From: Cephalotus follicularis
Lineage: Eukaryota; Streptophyta; Magnoliopsida; Oxalidales; Cephalotaceae
NCBI GenBank assembly: GCA_001972305.1
Contig: BDDD01000176.1
Coordinates: forward strand, 124,001-188,000
DNA length: 64,000 bases
Reading direction: 5' to 3'
Shown piece by piece: positions 22,709-34,649 of the stretch. Under the pieces are notes generated by a model, which searched no databases, had not been told where the DNA came from, and was given only the letters and a program-made list of their open reading frames with translations. Position numbers and translations under genes: made by a program. Position 1 is the stretch's first letter; each line of letters starts with the position of its first letter.

Positions 22709-23541
22709 CTATGCCGCTGGAGGAGCATCAGAGGAAGGATCATCCTCTGGAGGTGGAGGAACAAAAGGCACGGTTTCGAGAGGTTGAGGAGTGACGAGGT
22801 CTGACGGAGGAAGAGGTGCCAAGGGCAGTTCATCTCCTCCAGTTTCGCCTCCTTGGCCAACTACCACATTCGAGGGAAGCTCACCCTCCTCAACCTCTTC
22901 CGTGGCTCCTTGGTCAGCTTTTTCTTCCAAGGCAAGCTCGGCCTTCACTTCCTCAGCCTCGTAACCTTCGGGATAATAATCGAAGGCCTTAGCAGCTGTG
23001 CAGTAAGCGACCTCGCCCAAAGGGACCTTTGGATGAAGGGTCGCGACCCAGTTACGGCAAGTATAAAAGCCTCGTCGGTAGAACTCGGCAGATTCCTTAA
23101 AAACTTAATCACCGAAGGCTTCCGAAGCTTTAAAGTCCTCCACGGAGGCATCCATCAGGCATTTGAACTCATCCGAGGACCGGAACTCGGTCAGAGCATC
23201 CTCCACTGCCTTTTTACACCGCTCTTTGTCCCTCCTGCGGTAGTTGTCAAATCGTTGGTCCAATGCATTGAACTGCTCACCAACACTGACGAGGTCTTTC
23301 CGCAGTTGGGCACTCTCCTCGGTGGCCTTCCTCTTCTCGGCCTCCAGAGATTCTTGGGCCTTGAAGGCTTCATCAAGTTGAGCCTTGGCCGAGCGAGCAG
23401 TCTCCTCCAACTGCATCGCCTCCTCCCTTACTTTGTCAAACCTTTCCAGGAGGATGGAGAAGTTTTCCACCAGCAAGTGGTGGTCGTTCAGAGCCTGCAA
23501 GAAAGAAACAAGGGTGAGAAGAGGTATAAATAAATAAATAA

Positions 23542-23579
<38 letters not shown>

Positions 23580-25128
23580 AAAGAAGTAGAGTGGATGTTA
23601 AGGAGAAGGAGTCCTTTACCTGGAAATGACTCTGCAAGGAGTTGTGGATGAGGTCGGCATTTGTCCAACCTTCCCTCTCCTTGAGCTCGTTTGGGAAGCA
23701 GTAGAGAGCACTAAGGGCAAAGGGAACCCTAGGGTTGCTCAGGCTCGTGCCCTCTTCCTTAGTTACCCCCAGCTCCTCGATCAACTCCTCCGCATCCCGA
23801 GAAGGAGGGATGAAAATCGGGTTCCGAGAAGTCTTGCCAATTACTGACTCCAGCTCGATCTTGGATATGTACTTGCCCTTCTTGCTTGGAGGTTTAGAAG
23901 GAGCATCCGACGAACGCCCTTTGGCAGGCCGCTTCGTCCCCTTCTCCTTTGCGGCAGCTACAGTTTTGGCTTTTTGTTTGGCCCCCACAGCAGAGGCCTT
24001 TGCAGCAGCAGCAACAGCAGTTTCCATACTCTGCCCAGATGCTTCGGCGGCAGAGGTTTGTTTGTCCTTGGACCCCCCAGCGGTCGCAGGCTTGGTAATT
24101 TTGGTAGCCTTAAAGAGGGCATCAAAGCTGCGCCGAGAAGCCATTGCTACACAAAAAGAAGGGATCAACAGGTCAGAAAGTTGTTAACAATAAAACAAAA
24201 GAATAGAGATTGGAGGACAAGAAGGCTTTATACAGCTTTCCTCGGACACTTGGGGTGTGGGACTTTCTTGGGCTTCCTCCCCCTCGGAGACGTCCTCGGT
24301 ATCATCCAAGCGCAGTCCTCGGTTAGAGGCAACGCTCAACCCGGCACAGAGCAGACAATCCTCAAGCACTGTGGAGTTCACCTCCTCGGCTTCCAAGGCC
24401 AACAGCTTGCCGAGGTCCGTCTTCTCGGTCGAGGTCAAACGAGACCTCTTGTTTAAAGATGAAGTGTCCAAGGAGTCGCACCAAGGAGAGGGAGTGAACC
24501 CTTCGAAATCTTTAATCAAAAAATACCTCCTCCTCCAGTTTTTGATGGACTTGGTAGGGTTGAGGAGAAGTTTTTTTACGCCAGAACGGGACTTAAAGAA
24601 GTACCCAATTGTCTTTGGCGTGGCCGAGAGGACGTGGAACTCTTTAAAGAGGTTCACTGTCGCGTCCACCTCGGACTCGATGCTTTTTACGAGGAAGCCT
24701 ATAATGAAGCTCCAAGATTGGGGTTGAAGAAGAGATGGGTGAAGACTGAAGTGGTTAAGGACCGAGATGGCAAATGAGGGTATTGGAACCCTCAGGCCAT
24801 GGGAGAGTGCTCCTTCAAAAACTACGAATAAGCCAGGCCTATTCATCATAACGATATGAGGATCCGAGGGAAGGCAGAGGGTCAGCCTATGAGGAATATT
24901 ATACATTCTGGTAAGGGCCTTAACCTCTTTACAAGAGAGGGTACTGGCCTCAAAACAATTCTCAGGAGTTTGAGGACCAGCCTCGGTAGTGGGGGCAACA
25001 GGGTTGCCCACCGCCGCCCCCATGGAACCCTCAGAGCAGAGGGGGCGTTCGGCGGCGGGTACCACCATAGCTAAAGGTTCAACATCTAGTGGAGGAGAGG
25101 ATCTAGCGGTTTGTTTAGTTCTAGCCAT
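22709..25128 (-). pseudogene. Antisense gene of Tat element 1 (three exons, one stop)
   Basis: Exons are 25128-24234, 24146-23620 and 23494-22709, all with GT-AG borders and matching phase, giving 736 codons including the stop. An in-frame TAA at 23105-23107 (codon 604) would remove the last 131 residues. The first exon has the motif set of Pfam's 'putative gypsy type transposon' family (PGLFVVFEGALSHGLRVP, QSWSFIIGF, NWRRRYFLIKD). The second is rich in Lys and Ala with a basic nuclear-type segment. The third has a long coiled coil and an acidic, Pro-rich tail. The role is unknown. The same exon structure in Tat element 2 supports the model. Confidence 0.85.
23546..23577. repeat. (AT)n microsatellite in an intron of the antisense gene
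   Basis: Sixteen AT units follow a short (AAAT)n run. They lie in the second intron of the antisense gene and do not affect its exons. Confidence 0.9.
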
Positions 25129-25740
25129 TTAGATCAGACGAAGAAAAGAAGAAAATCAAGAAATCCTAGGTTAAACCTTAAGCAACAAGAAGACAATGAC
25201 AACTTACCAAAGATCTGAACGAAAGGAATGGCAAAAAGATGAAGGTTTGAAAGCTCTGTAAATCTCAGCAGCCACAAGCAAGAAGAAAAGGTTAACGAAA
25301 GCAGAAAGTTTTAATTTTGGGCAAAAGTTTCCTTTTATAGACTTGAATCTCGGATCCTAGCCCTCCAAATCAAACAAATCCAATGGTGGAGAAGTGAACC
25401 GTCTAATCAGACGCGGGAAACGAAAAGACAAAGGCGGGAAAGGCGCCGGTAATGCCACGTGTGAATCGTATTCAATACGCAACCTAAATGCAAATGATGA
25501 GGGTGCGCGTTACAAAGTCTGCCAGCAGAAAGAGGATCGAATAGGAGATAACCATGTGTTTTGCTAAGGGAAGCGTTCCTCCTCTGCTAAGGCAATCCCA
25601 GTTTTGAGTCAGAGGACCACTCAAAAACTATACCTCTGATCTCTGCCCGTTAACACGTGGACAAAGTTATACGAAGATCCTCAGTGGAGGTCAGCCCGAG
25701 TCACGACTCCAAGCTCTGTTCCTTCTCCTCTGACTACGGT
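25129..25740 (-). promoter_or_regulatory. Presumed promoter and leader of the antisense gene
   Basis: No ORF is supported here. The stretch lies between the antisense ATG and the polypurine tract, so it must hold the antisense promoter. On the minus strand a GGTAAGTT donor-like site occurs about 75 nt before the ATG. Donor-like sites CAGGTGAGT and CATGTGAGT sit in a similar place in the other Tat relatives (near 27290 and 62400), which suggests a leader intron. Confidence 0.5.
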
Positions 25741-25766
25741 CAGAGAAGAAGGACCAGGGGGGCATA
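25741..25766 (+). promoter_or_regulatory. Polypurine tract of Tat element 1
   Basis: AGAAGAAGGACCAGGGGGG directly precedes the 3' LTR and would prime plus-strand DNA synthesis. Tat element 2 has the same tract at about 47181-47206. Confidence 0.85.
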
Positions 25767-26676
25767 TGATATGGGAAAAAATCTATTTATACAACAAGGG
25801 CACGTGTCCCACGTAGACACAGCCAGCTGTCCAAGGACCTTGAAGCTTACGCAGACTCTAGTCAGAGGAAGCTCAACATTACCGATCAGAGAAGCCAGTG
25901 AGGGGAATCTGTTTTAAACGCCCAAGCCGAGGATCTCACGTTTGGCAGAGGACTTAGCGTCATTACACCAGTGCAGAGGACCTCCTCTCCCTAGAGGGCT
26001 TCACCCTCATACTGGGCAGAGGATGCCCACGACCTCAACAGTGCTGAGGACCTCCCCATCATCTATTTTAAAGATGATGTCCTCGGCACTCAGCAGTCAA
26101 GCCGAGGACACAGCGCCCCAAGCACAAGTTTTCGGACATGCTCTAAGCGAGGAAGACCTTGGGGCAATCCGGGAATCCAAGGACCTCACTTGTCTTAGTC
26201 CTCCTCTTCCTCTGCCGCGTGATCCCCTTGATTTCAGCCTTCATTCAAGGAGGCAATCTCTACACAAATGGAAAGCAAAGATATGGTGCGCACCAAATAG
26301 GAAATGCACTACCAAACCAGGCGGAGATGAAGGGAAATGACCGAGATCCTCGACATTTCCCTAGGGACAGCTCATACCTCCACTTTACACTCTCCAACCG
26401 TTACAAACAACACCTATAAATACTAGTTCAACAGTCAGAACAAAGGTCAGCCATTTTTTTACATCTGAAATAACCTTGTATCCTCTGTGCATTGTCTAAC
26501 TTGAGCGTCGGAGTGTCCCCGGGAGAACAACCTCCTGGACCTTCAACCAGTTTGTTACTGTGTGCAGGGATTTTTGGTCGTCAACTTCTTCTCAGGCATA
26601 TCAGACAAGCGTTTCTCTTAACAAATAAAAGTCATCCACGTAGGATACTGTTGAGAGAATGATTTATGCATCAACA
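25767..26676 (+). repeat. 3' LTR of Tat element 1
   Basis: It is 910 bp long, the same length as the 5' LTR, with about 30 substitutions by eye, most of them transitions. The 12-bp palindrome of the 5' LTR is changed at one position here (GGGCACGTGTCC, 25798-25809). Confidence 0.95.
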
Positions 26677-26681
26677 ATAGG

Positions 26682-27330
26682 CGTACATGGATGTAGTTGT
26701 CTCTGATTCTACTAATATAATGGAAAAGGTTACGGTCCCTAGATAAGGCTGGAGTTATCAGCTTATCCTTATCTTGTAAAGAAGAAATTACTTCCATATG
26801 ACCACGATTTTGAGTAGTTTTATCAATGTATCTGTGGCCCAAGTGACATATGTCATTGCCTTAATTATCATAAAAATTTTCTCATATCATATGTCTCTGG
26901 TCCTTCTTCTTTGAAGTTGACAGAGGAGGAGGAGCATTTGAAGGGAGGTCTTGCTTGAGCAAGTCTCCGTTGCTAAGTTGAGCCAACTTTGGCTTGGCAG
27001 GCCTCCTTCGCTTTTAGCCCAGTTTTGGCTTTAACGGACACGCGGCTTGATAGTTGTGGCTCTTACCCACGTTCGCTTCGTTTCCCGCGCTTGATTGATG
27101 AGTTGATTTAGACCATCTAATCCCGGCAAAGATCATATGGCCTGGATCGTCTAAAACCCTTTTAAATCGCATCTTTTCGCTTAGGGTTTCTTCGCTTTTG
27201 TCTTTTCAATTTTCGGAGTTGTTCTCGTTCTACGGCGCTCTCTAATTTCCTAAACTTTCAATCGATTTTTCTTCAAATTTTGCAAATTCTCAGGTGAGTC
27301 AAGCTTTATTATTCATTTATGAAAACTCGC
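26682..27330 (-). mobile_element. Rest of the truncated reverse Tat element
   Basis: The LTR piece begun at 15014 continues to 26889, where CTCATATCA ends it. Next comes the reverse polypurine tract (minus strand AGAAGAAGGACCAGAGAC), then sequence aligned to the interior of the Tat derivative at 61975-62420. That part includes the putative leader of the antisense gene with a donor-like CAGGTGAGT (about 27290). The match fades near 27330, so the remaining element is lost. Confidence 0.65.
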
Positions 27331-28366
27331 CAGGGCATCTATTGGGTTTGTCTCGTATCAGGTTCATTTAATTTCATCCATTTGATTTTTTTAAACAAAA
27401 TACAAGAAAATAAAATTACAAGAAAATGTACAATAATTCAAATATGGTCGTAAACTCATGTCTACTATTTACATCATTATCGACGATTAACATTTTTTAT
27501 TTTAGCCTTTAACGACAATTGTCGAATTAAAATATAAAAAAAAGGTAATTTTCTATAATAATACAATATTAATAATAATAATCCTATAAACAGTTCAAAC
27601 AAAAAAAGTGTCAAATAATAAATAAACAAAAAATAAATACATAAAAAAAAACCCAACAATTAATTAAGTACATAATTAAAAATATATATTTACAAAGAAA
27701 AATCAAACTTATTCATCCCAACATGTGACCTAAGACTAAAATAATAATCCAAATTTTACTGAGCTAAATAAAAATGCAATGGGCCTGAAACTATCATCAT
27801 TAAACCTAAAACAGTTGGACATAAGCCCTGCAAAAATCCAAATCTAATTAAACTTAACAAATTACAAAGTCTAAAGCTTTCTACCCAAACAGTTCTTTAT
27901 TCCCCAAACTACCAGTATGCTCTATCTCTCTCTATGGTCATGCTTTCACCCTCTCTTTTTCGTTTTTCATGATTCCTCTTCTCTCAATCAACATCTGGTC
28001 ATACTCACACCTTCATCCCTTCTCCTCTCACCCCTTCACTAAAGACTAATCATCAAATTTAAAGAGAACCCAAACCTTTTAGACTACAAATCGAAGAACA
28101 ATTTGTTAAGAGCACGGAAGAAATCAAGAAACCAAATTACCAGCAGGAAATACAAAAAAATTATTTGGATTTTGGATTCGGTTCGTATATGGGTACCGAT
28201 GCGACTAGTGGCTGCGTGGTATGGACATTTCTCTTCTTCTAATATCATAATACAAACAACACAGAAAAAACTAAAAAAAAATGTTTATATTAATTTTTTT
28301 TTGGATAAAACTGTATATAGTAGAGTCCTTTATGTAGGGATTCAGAGACCAAATACAATAGAAATA
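27331..28366. other. AT-rich sequence without a supported gene
   Basis: Long A/T runs and short ORFs only. A CT-rich stretch (27900-28060) may be a leftover transposon leader, but no ends or domains are visible. The final phrase ATACAATAGAAATATCAAA recurs just past Tat element 2 (from 47813), so the target site of that element lay in a short direct repeat. Confidence 0.5.
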
Positions 28367-28371
28367 TCAAA

Positions 28372-28951
28372 TGATATGGAAAAATTCTTTTTTTAAGCAT
28401 AAGGACACATGTCTTCAGGAAAGGGCGACAAATGTCATTCCAGGGCATGGGCACGTGGTCTGCCACCACCTCAAAAAGGGAAAAGGCCACTAAATCTGAA
28501 AACGTGCACGCCACCACATCAAAGAGGGAAGAGATCATCAAACCCGAAGACGTGTACGTCACCACATCAAAAAGGGAAAAGGCCACCAAATCCAACGGAG
28601 ATCAGGAGAAATGCCAAAACTCCTGAGGCATTTTCCTTAGGGGCATCCACCAACTCCTGATTGGACGCTCAACAGTTACATCAGAGGTTTATAAATACTA
28701 AATCAAACGACTTCAAGAAGGTCAACCACTTTAGCACTCAAAAGAACCTAGTATTATCTGTGCAATTACTAACTAGAGCGTCGGAGTGTCCCCCGGAGAA
28801 CAACCTCCTGGACCTTCTACCCTTGACTTTTGCTTGTGCAGGGATCATCAATCACCAAATACTCTTTCTCGGACTGATTCCAGCGTTTCCCTAAACAAAT
28901 CAAGCCCTTACACGTGGGGTACTGTTGAGGGAAGGTTTTTTTGCATCAACA
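28372..28951 (+). repeat. 5' LTR of Tat element 2
   Basis: It starts TGATATGGAAAAATTC and ends GCATCAACA before the same primer site as in element 1 (28954-28970). TATA-like TTATAAATAC lies near 28689-28698. U3 has three 48-bp tandem units at 28463-28606. Confidence 0.93.
28463..28606. repeat. Three 48-bp tandem repeats in U3 of Tat element 2
   Basis: Units begin CCACCACCTC or a close variant at 28463, 28511 and 28559. The same three units occur in the 3' LTR at 47299, 47347 and 47395. The ends of the first two units carry ACGTG (AACGTGCACG, GACGTGTACG), the core of plant G-box and abscisic-acid response elements. An enhancer role is inferred only. Confidence 0.85.
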
Positions 28952-28996
28952 GTTGGCGCCGTCTGTGGGAAACGCAGCGAAAAGCCGTACAGAACC

Positions 28997-31315
28997 ATGC
29001 CTCCGAGGAAGAATGTCAACAACCATTCCACGACTGGTGGAAGCCAGCATGCCGCTGGGAACGACCCATCCCAAACCAGCCAAGTCACTGCCACTGCCGA
29101 GCAAGCTCCCGTTACGGGGGAGCAGTTCAATCAGCTGATCCAAGGGGTGGGGCGCCTTACCGAACTGTTGGTCACTAGTTTGGTCAACCAACAACATGTC
29201 GGACCTGCCCCGTCAGTTGCTAGAGGAGCTCCTGGTCCCAGCAGGGCAGTGGTGGAGATAGGACACCCCCGAGGTGCCAGGCGAAACCCGCTGAGGGGAG
29301 ACGGACTTCCCCCAAGGCGGTCAGGAGATAATATTCCCCTGGGGAGGAGACCTGAGATCAATGCATCTCAGAGGGCAGAGTCCTCAACTGCCCGGGATCA
29401 GCCCAACAATCTCAGAAGAGTGCGTCCTGAGCACCAGGCTATGGATGTGGATCCCCAAGGGGAGGCCGGGGGCGCAGAGGAGGCACGAGTGCGCTCCAAC
29501 GCTTCGCACAAAACTGGAACGGTGCGGGGGAGCAGGGATGACCGCACAGCCACATTGGCTGGTGGGTCAGGTGTTTCTAGAGGTGCTAGGAACATTGAGG
29601 ATGTGGAGCAAGCGATGAACAGAAGGCTTGCAGAGGTGGAGAGAAGGCTCCAAGGAGCCGAGAAGCCAAAGGGGTATCCGTCAGAGGTGCGCAACCCTAG
29701 CGCCCACCCCCTCACAGTCGAGATCATGACGGAGCGTATCCTAAGTGGATTCCGGCTCCCCATCCTTGATAAATATGATGGGTCCACGGATCCCATCCAA
29801 CATGTGCGCACGTACATTCAAACCATGTTGGTGCACCAGAACTCAGACGCCACACTTAGCTGAGGATTCCCGACAACATTGACTGGAGCTGCCTAGTCGT
29901 TGTTCTCGACCTTAGCTTAGAGGTCAGTGAAGGGTTTTGATCAGCTTATGGAGCTGTTTGTCACCAAATTCCTCAATAGCACTACGCACAGGAGGAACTC
30001 CACCCACCTGATCAATGTGGTGCACGGAAGAGATGAGTCACTGAGGGACTACCTTACCAGATTCAACAGGGAGTCTCTCACAATGAAGGACATGGAGCCA
30101 TCATTTGCCATGGCAGCATTAAACAGTGGGTTGAGGAACAACTCTTCTTTTACTTTCTCTCTTCTGAAGAGACCCGCCGTGGATATGACAGATCTGCTGA
30201 GGAGAGCGGAAAAGTATGTCAACGCAGAGGAAGAGATGGCGTCCAGGAAACAAAAAATACCCTGGTCGGGCCATCAGGAGGAGAAGGGGGAGCATTCACG
30301 AAATGCTCCCGGGAAGAAGGAAAAGAGGAGGGAGAAGTCGGACCTGACAAAGGACGACCTCAGACACAAGTTTTCCAGGAGGGAGGACTCGACCCGGGGA
30401 GGGGCACCAATCCCATCCTATGACAACTTTGCCCCCCTCTTGGACACACACACCAGAATACTTGCTGTGAAGCAGGATAAGGTCCCCATCCAGTGGTCCG
30501 AGAAGATGAGGTCCCCGGCAGAGAGGAGGGACACAGAAAAATACTGTCGATACCATCGTGACCACGGCCACGATACCGAGGAGTGCAGGCAGTTGAAGAA
30601 TCAGATTGAGGACCTGATTCGGAAGGGGCACCTGCGCAAGTATGTGGACAGAGATGCTCCCCAGGGAAGAAGGGAGCAGAGGAGAGAAGAGGCTCCTCGG
30701 CAACAGGAGGAGCAGCAGCAGCAGCCCAGGGGTGTCATCCATACCATCTCTGGGGGGGTCGCGTCTGGTGGCGACCATAAGAATGCTAGAAAAGCCTATG
30801 GGAGGCAGTCCCTTGTTGTGCAACAGGTTCGTCACAACAAAAGGCTGAGGAGTGGTGGAGATGAGGACGTTATATCCTTCTCTGAGGCGGACTATGAGGG
30901 GGTACGTCTCCCTCGCGATGATCCAGTGGTGGTAACTCTTCTGGTGGAGCTTTTCACCATGAAGAGGATCCTTATAGACAGTGGTAGCTCGACCGATATC
31001 CTGTACAAACATGCATTTGATCAGTTGAGGATACCGGTTGATCAGCTGAAGCCCGTGAAGATCCCACTGGTTGGCTTTGCAGGCGAGATGGTCCATCCTC
31101 TCGGATCCATCGACCTGTCCGTGGTTGCAGGCACGGCCCCACGCCAAACCCAGGTGGAGATGACATTCCTGGTGGTGGACACACCCAGCCCTTACAATGC
31201 TATAGTAGGGCGCCCAGGTCTGAATTTAATGGAGGCCATAGTGTCCACGAGACACTTACTGATGAAGTTCCCAACAAGGTTTGGTGTGGGGGAAGCTAGA
31301 GGAGATCAACAGGCA
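28997..31315 (+). pseudogene. gag-pol: Tat element 2 gag and start of protease
   Basis: The ATG at 28997 is in the same place as in Tat element 1, and the Gag sequence aligns along its length, including the CRYHRDHGHDTEEC finger. Stops include TGA at 29861-29863 and TAG at 29894-29896; from 29927 the frame is open to the Copia insertion. The protease reads LIDSGSSTDIL, with its DSG intact. The product would be capsid and protease. The insertion at 31321 separates it from the rest of pol at 37956. Confidence 0.93.
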
Positions 31316-31320
31316 GTAAG

Positions 31321-33154
31321 TGATGGAATCGTAATCACCAACTCCAATGCCATAAATGGACAAAGGTGTGTAGGGTGTAAAACAAAACAAAACAAGCATA
31401 CATGGAAGCGGAGGAACACCCAACAAAGGCAAAAACAGTCCTTTTATGGCATGGCCACAGGCCACATGGATCACCACATCATCGATTAATTGAAAAGATG
31501 TCACCATTGCATTCAATGGTGACATACAAGCAAAGCACTAAGAGAGGGAGGAAGAAGGGATATACCAAAGGGTGTTGGCTCCTCATTTCTTTGCCGGTTC
31601 AAGCTTGAGTAGACTCCCTCAAATGCTTCCAAAACGTTTTGCTCCTTGTCCAAGTCGACTCCTAACTGCTCCAAGCACTAGGATGCAAGAACAGTTTCTG
31701 TTCTAACTAAAACCAACACAGAAAAACACTCTCTCACTAAAAGAACGCTCACAAAGGATACATTGGCAATGACAAGTGGTGTCAATGTCAATCCACCCTA
31801 AACAAGCTCTTGCTTGGTGTATCTGTTAGATGGGAACAAGTGCAATCTTCAGAGAGCACAAAACCGGATTGCCCAGCAAATTTCTACACTATTCCAAAAA
31901 CCAGAAAATCTGCATAATAATGCAGACACCAGCCCACTAAACCACTCTCCCACTCTCCCATCAATCTGGGATCATGGCCCTCACTCCCAGGGAGTCTGTA
32001 GCCATATTCCCCACGTTTCCAAAAAGTGCGTAGATGGGAGAAAACTGTTAGAGATGAGAGAGAAAACGTGCCCACAATCTGAGTTCGTGCACAGGTTGCA
32101 CAACCCGCTCCTAGCGTCGACTCTTTCAACAACAGCGTCGACGCTTAAGCAATACATGGCACAAAACGCTGACATTTTTCTAAAAAAAAATCATCAATGC
32201 CTGTGAGCCTTAAGCGTCGACACTTCCCAGAAGGAGTCGACGCTTAAACTAAAGGAAAACGTCGACACTTTCCCAGAAGGCGTCGACGCTTTGACTGGTT
32301 TATGAAGTAAAAAGGAATAAGTCCAACTTATTTTTATCCCTTCTAATATTGATTAAGTAAGATCAAACAAATGTGTTTCCACAAAATGTAAAATCCACAT
32401 AACCGATATTTCACACCAAGATTTCATAAGTCCAAAGTATAATCAGATCATAATAGAGCCGATCACATTTGTTCAGGTGTGACAATCCCATATTGCGCAC
32501 TCACTTATATTCGTATAGATTCGATCATACCCAAAGACCACCCGATTGCCAGCCCTGCGTAAGGATTGGGTAAGGTGGAGATCAAAGCATAACCATCTCC
32601 ATATAATATAGAGCAGTCGCTCAGGTCTAAGGATCAGACGAGTTTGAGAACTCGCTAAGTGATCATCACTTTTACACAACCGCAACAAGTAGGAGCCACT
32701 ACTGACACGAGAATAGCGACTATCCAAACAGTGTCTCCTACGCGGGTCCTGTTCAGTGTACACGCTCCCAGCGCGCACCTCGTATTTGCCCTAGTGTCCA
32801 ACACAGATGGTAGTGAGAGAATCCATCCTTCAATTCCATGAGCAGGCAACATACGCGCAAGTCTATCCAGTTCACTAATGCCCACAAAGTGAACCTATGA
32901 CTTGGAACTAATTCAACATAAGGAATAAGGTAACCAATCTCACAGCTTCTATGCTAGGCATCCAACCTTATGTCAGGGCATCACCAGTGTAAACAGGTAA
33001 ATAATAAACTACTCCAATTAAGTGATAAAACACAAGTGATATAGCCATAACAAAATAGCACACATCATATATACAAGGAATAAGATTATTTCATAGAAGA
33101 TAAGATATAATATGACAACCCATCTAATGGCTTGTCGGGTCACTATATCTAACA
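31321..33154 (-). repeat. 3' LTR of Copia-2 (long form)
   Basis: It is 1834 bp long. It matches the other LTR at both ends but keeps a central 1.06-kb block (about 31743-32805) that the other LTR lacks. The block includes six GTCGAC-centred motifs at 32112-32296. No gene is supported within it. Confidence 0.9.
32112..32296. repeat. Cluster of GCGTCGACGC-type palindromes in the Copia-2 LTR
   Basis: Six copies centre on GTCGAC; the best are GCGTCGACGC followed by TTAAG or TTTG. A phrase CCCAGAAGG recurs between copies. A second cluster with the same core lies at 36722-36856. Confidence 0.85.
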
Positions 33155-33175
33155 ATCTCTCACTTGACCCTCAAG

Positions 33176-33850
33176 TCATGAACTCCTATAGCCTAGACCC
33201 ATCGTCCCACGATGATGCTCCAGAGCCTTGGTGCCCATTGCCTTGGTCAGTGGATCTGCTGTGTTCTCTTCTGAGGAGACCCTCTCTAGCTGTATATCTC
33301 CCCTACCAATAATCTCACGGATTAAATGATAGCGCCGCTCGATGTGTTTGGATCGTTGGTGAGACCGCGGTTCCTTGGCTTGTGCTACAGCCCCATTATT
33401 ATCACAGTATATCACAACTGGACTAATAATAGATGGAACAACTCCTAGTTCAGTAATGAACTTGCGCATCCATACACCCTCCTTGGCGGCATCTGAGGCT
33501 GCTATGTACTAGACTTCTATTATAGAATCTGCAATAGTCTCTTACTTTGAACTGCGCCAGCTCACAGCTCCACCATTAAGTACAAAAATATACCCAGAGA
33601 CAGATTTGTGATCATCTGGATCACTATCAAAACTGGAGTCTGTAAATCCCTCCAATTTCAGCTCACTATATTTTCTATAGATCAAGAACATATCCTGAGT
33701 CCTCCTAAGGTATTTCAGGATTCCCTTGACCACTTCCCAGTGCTTCTCACCGGGATCAGACTGAAAACGACTTGCCATACCCAGGGCAAGTGCGATATCA
33801 GGCCTAGTACATAACATGGCATACATGATCGACCCTACTGCCGAAAGCAT
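33176..33850 (-). pseudogene. gag-pol: Copia-2 RNase H
   Basis: The piece 33850-33542 reads the end of RT and the start of RNase H (VGSIMYAMLCTRPDIALALG, SVSGYIFVLNGGAVSW). The piece 33469-33176 reads the end of RNase H (KHIERRYHLIREIIGRGDI, ADPLTKAM). Stops at about 33510 and 33540 separate them. The RT catalytic domain is missing upstream. The lineage within Copia is not certain. Confidence 0.88.
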
Positions 33851-33854
33851 AAAG

Positions 33855-34649
33855 TATCCGACTCATGCGTGCTCTCTCTTCGGATGTCTGAGGAGACATC
33901 TTTCGAGAAAGATGAATTCCTTCGCCTATTGGCAATAGGCCTCTCTTGGAATTCTCACAAGTTGGATAGGACTCTAAGTCCTGGATATCAAGCAGATCAT
34001 CCTTAACCAACTGTGATAACCTAGCATCACTAAGATGACCAAGTCTACAATGCCAAGTAAAGGTTTTATTTAACTCAGTTTCTCTTTGTCTTTTCTTATT
34101 ACTTTGCTCAATGGACAAGATATTTGATTGTGAAGTATTCGAGACATATAATCCATTGTTGATAACACCATTACCAACACAAACATTGTTCGAATATATA
34201 TAACATCCAATGTCTTGGAATTTGAGCTCCAAGCCCATACCGCATAAGTGAGAAACACTTATAATATTTCGTACAATATTCATCACAAAATAACAAGGAT
34301 CCAATGTCAATACATAACCATTACATAAATTCACATCACAAATTCCAACAGCTTGAGCAATGATCCTAGATCCATCACTAAGCCTCAAGTCCAGGTCTCC
34401 AGCTCCAAACTTTCTAACTTTTCTTAGTCCCTGCAATGAATTGCAAAGGTTAGTTCCACATCCAGTATCTAATACCCATGAAGAACTACTATTCAAAGCT
34501 AGATTAAGTTCAATCATGAACATACATGATGTACTCGCACCATGCGGATTATCAGCAGAGACAGCAGCAACAGCAACACGACAATCCTTTTTCCAGTGCC
34601 CGGTCTTACCGTACTGGAAACAAGCACCTTCAACAGCTAACTTCTTCAT
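33855..34649 (-). pseudogene. gag-pol: Copia-2 zinc knuckle, protease and pre-integrase domain
   Basis: From 34649 the frame reads a zinc knuckle with one cysteine replaced (CFQYGKTGHWKKDC), the protease with intact WVLDTG, and the GAG-pre-integrase motif HCRLGHLSDARL. At about 33845 the frame runs directly into RNase H sequence, so integrase and most of RT were removed by an internal deletion of roughly 2 kb. Confidence 0.87.

Larger units (their letters stand above)
15152..26676 (+). mobile_element. Tat element 1: full-length Tat-type Ty3/Gypsy retrotransposon
   Basis: Two 910-bp LTRs (15152-16061 and 25767-26676) flank a complete interior, with the target duplication ATAGG (15147-15151 and 26677-26681). 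The order is LTR, primer site, gag-pol, noncoding spacer with a hairpin array, converging antisense gene, polypurine tract, LTR. The second RNase H domain between RNase H and integrase, and the antisense ORF, are marks of the Tat/Ogre/Retand group. By eye the LTRs differ at roughly 30 sites without indels, which suggests a moderately young insertion. Confidence 0.96.

Noticed and set aside
22853-23533. Plus-strand 226-codon ORF
   Set aside because: Mirror frame of the coiled-coil exon of the antisense gene.
27900-28371. A host gene 5' end (CT-rich leader followed by an ORF at 28103-28396)
   Set aside because: The ORF runs into the Tat 5' LTR, no domain is seen, and no downstream exon is found.
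28409-28660. ORFs of 83 and 64 codons with repeated peptides, repeated near 47211-47496
   Set aside because: The peptide repeats come from the 48-bp U3 repeats; the region is upstream of the LTR TATA box.
31814-32206. A 130-codon ORF in the Copia-2 LTR
   Set aside because: It spans the palindrome cluster, lacks any domain and is absent from the other LTR.
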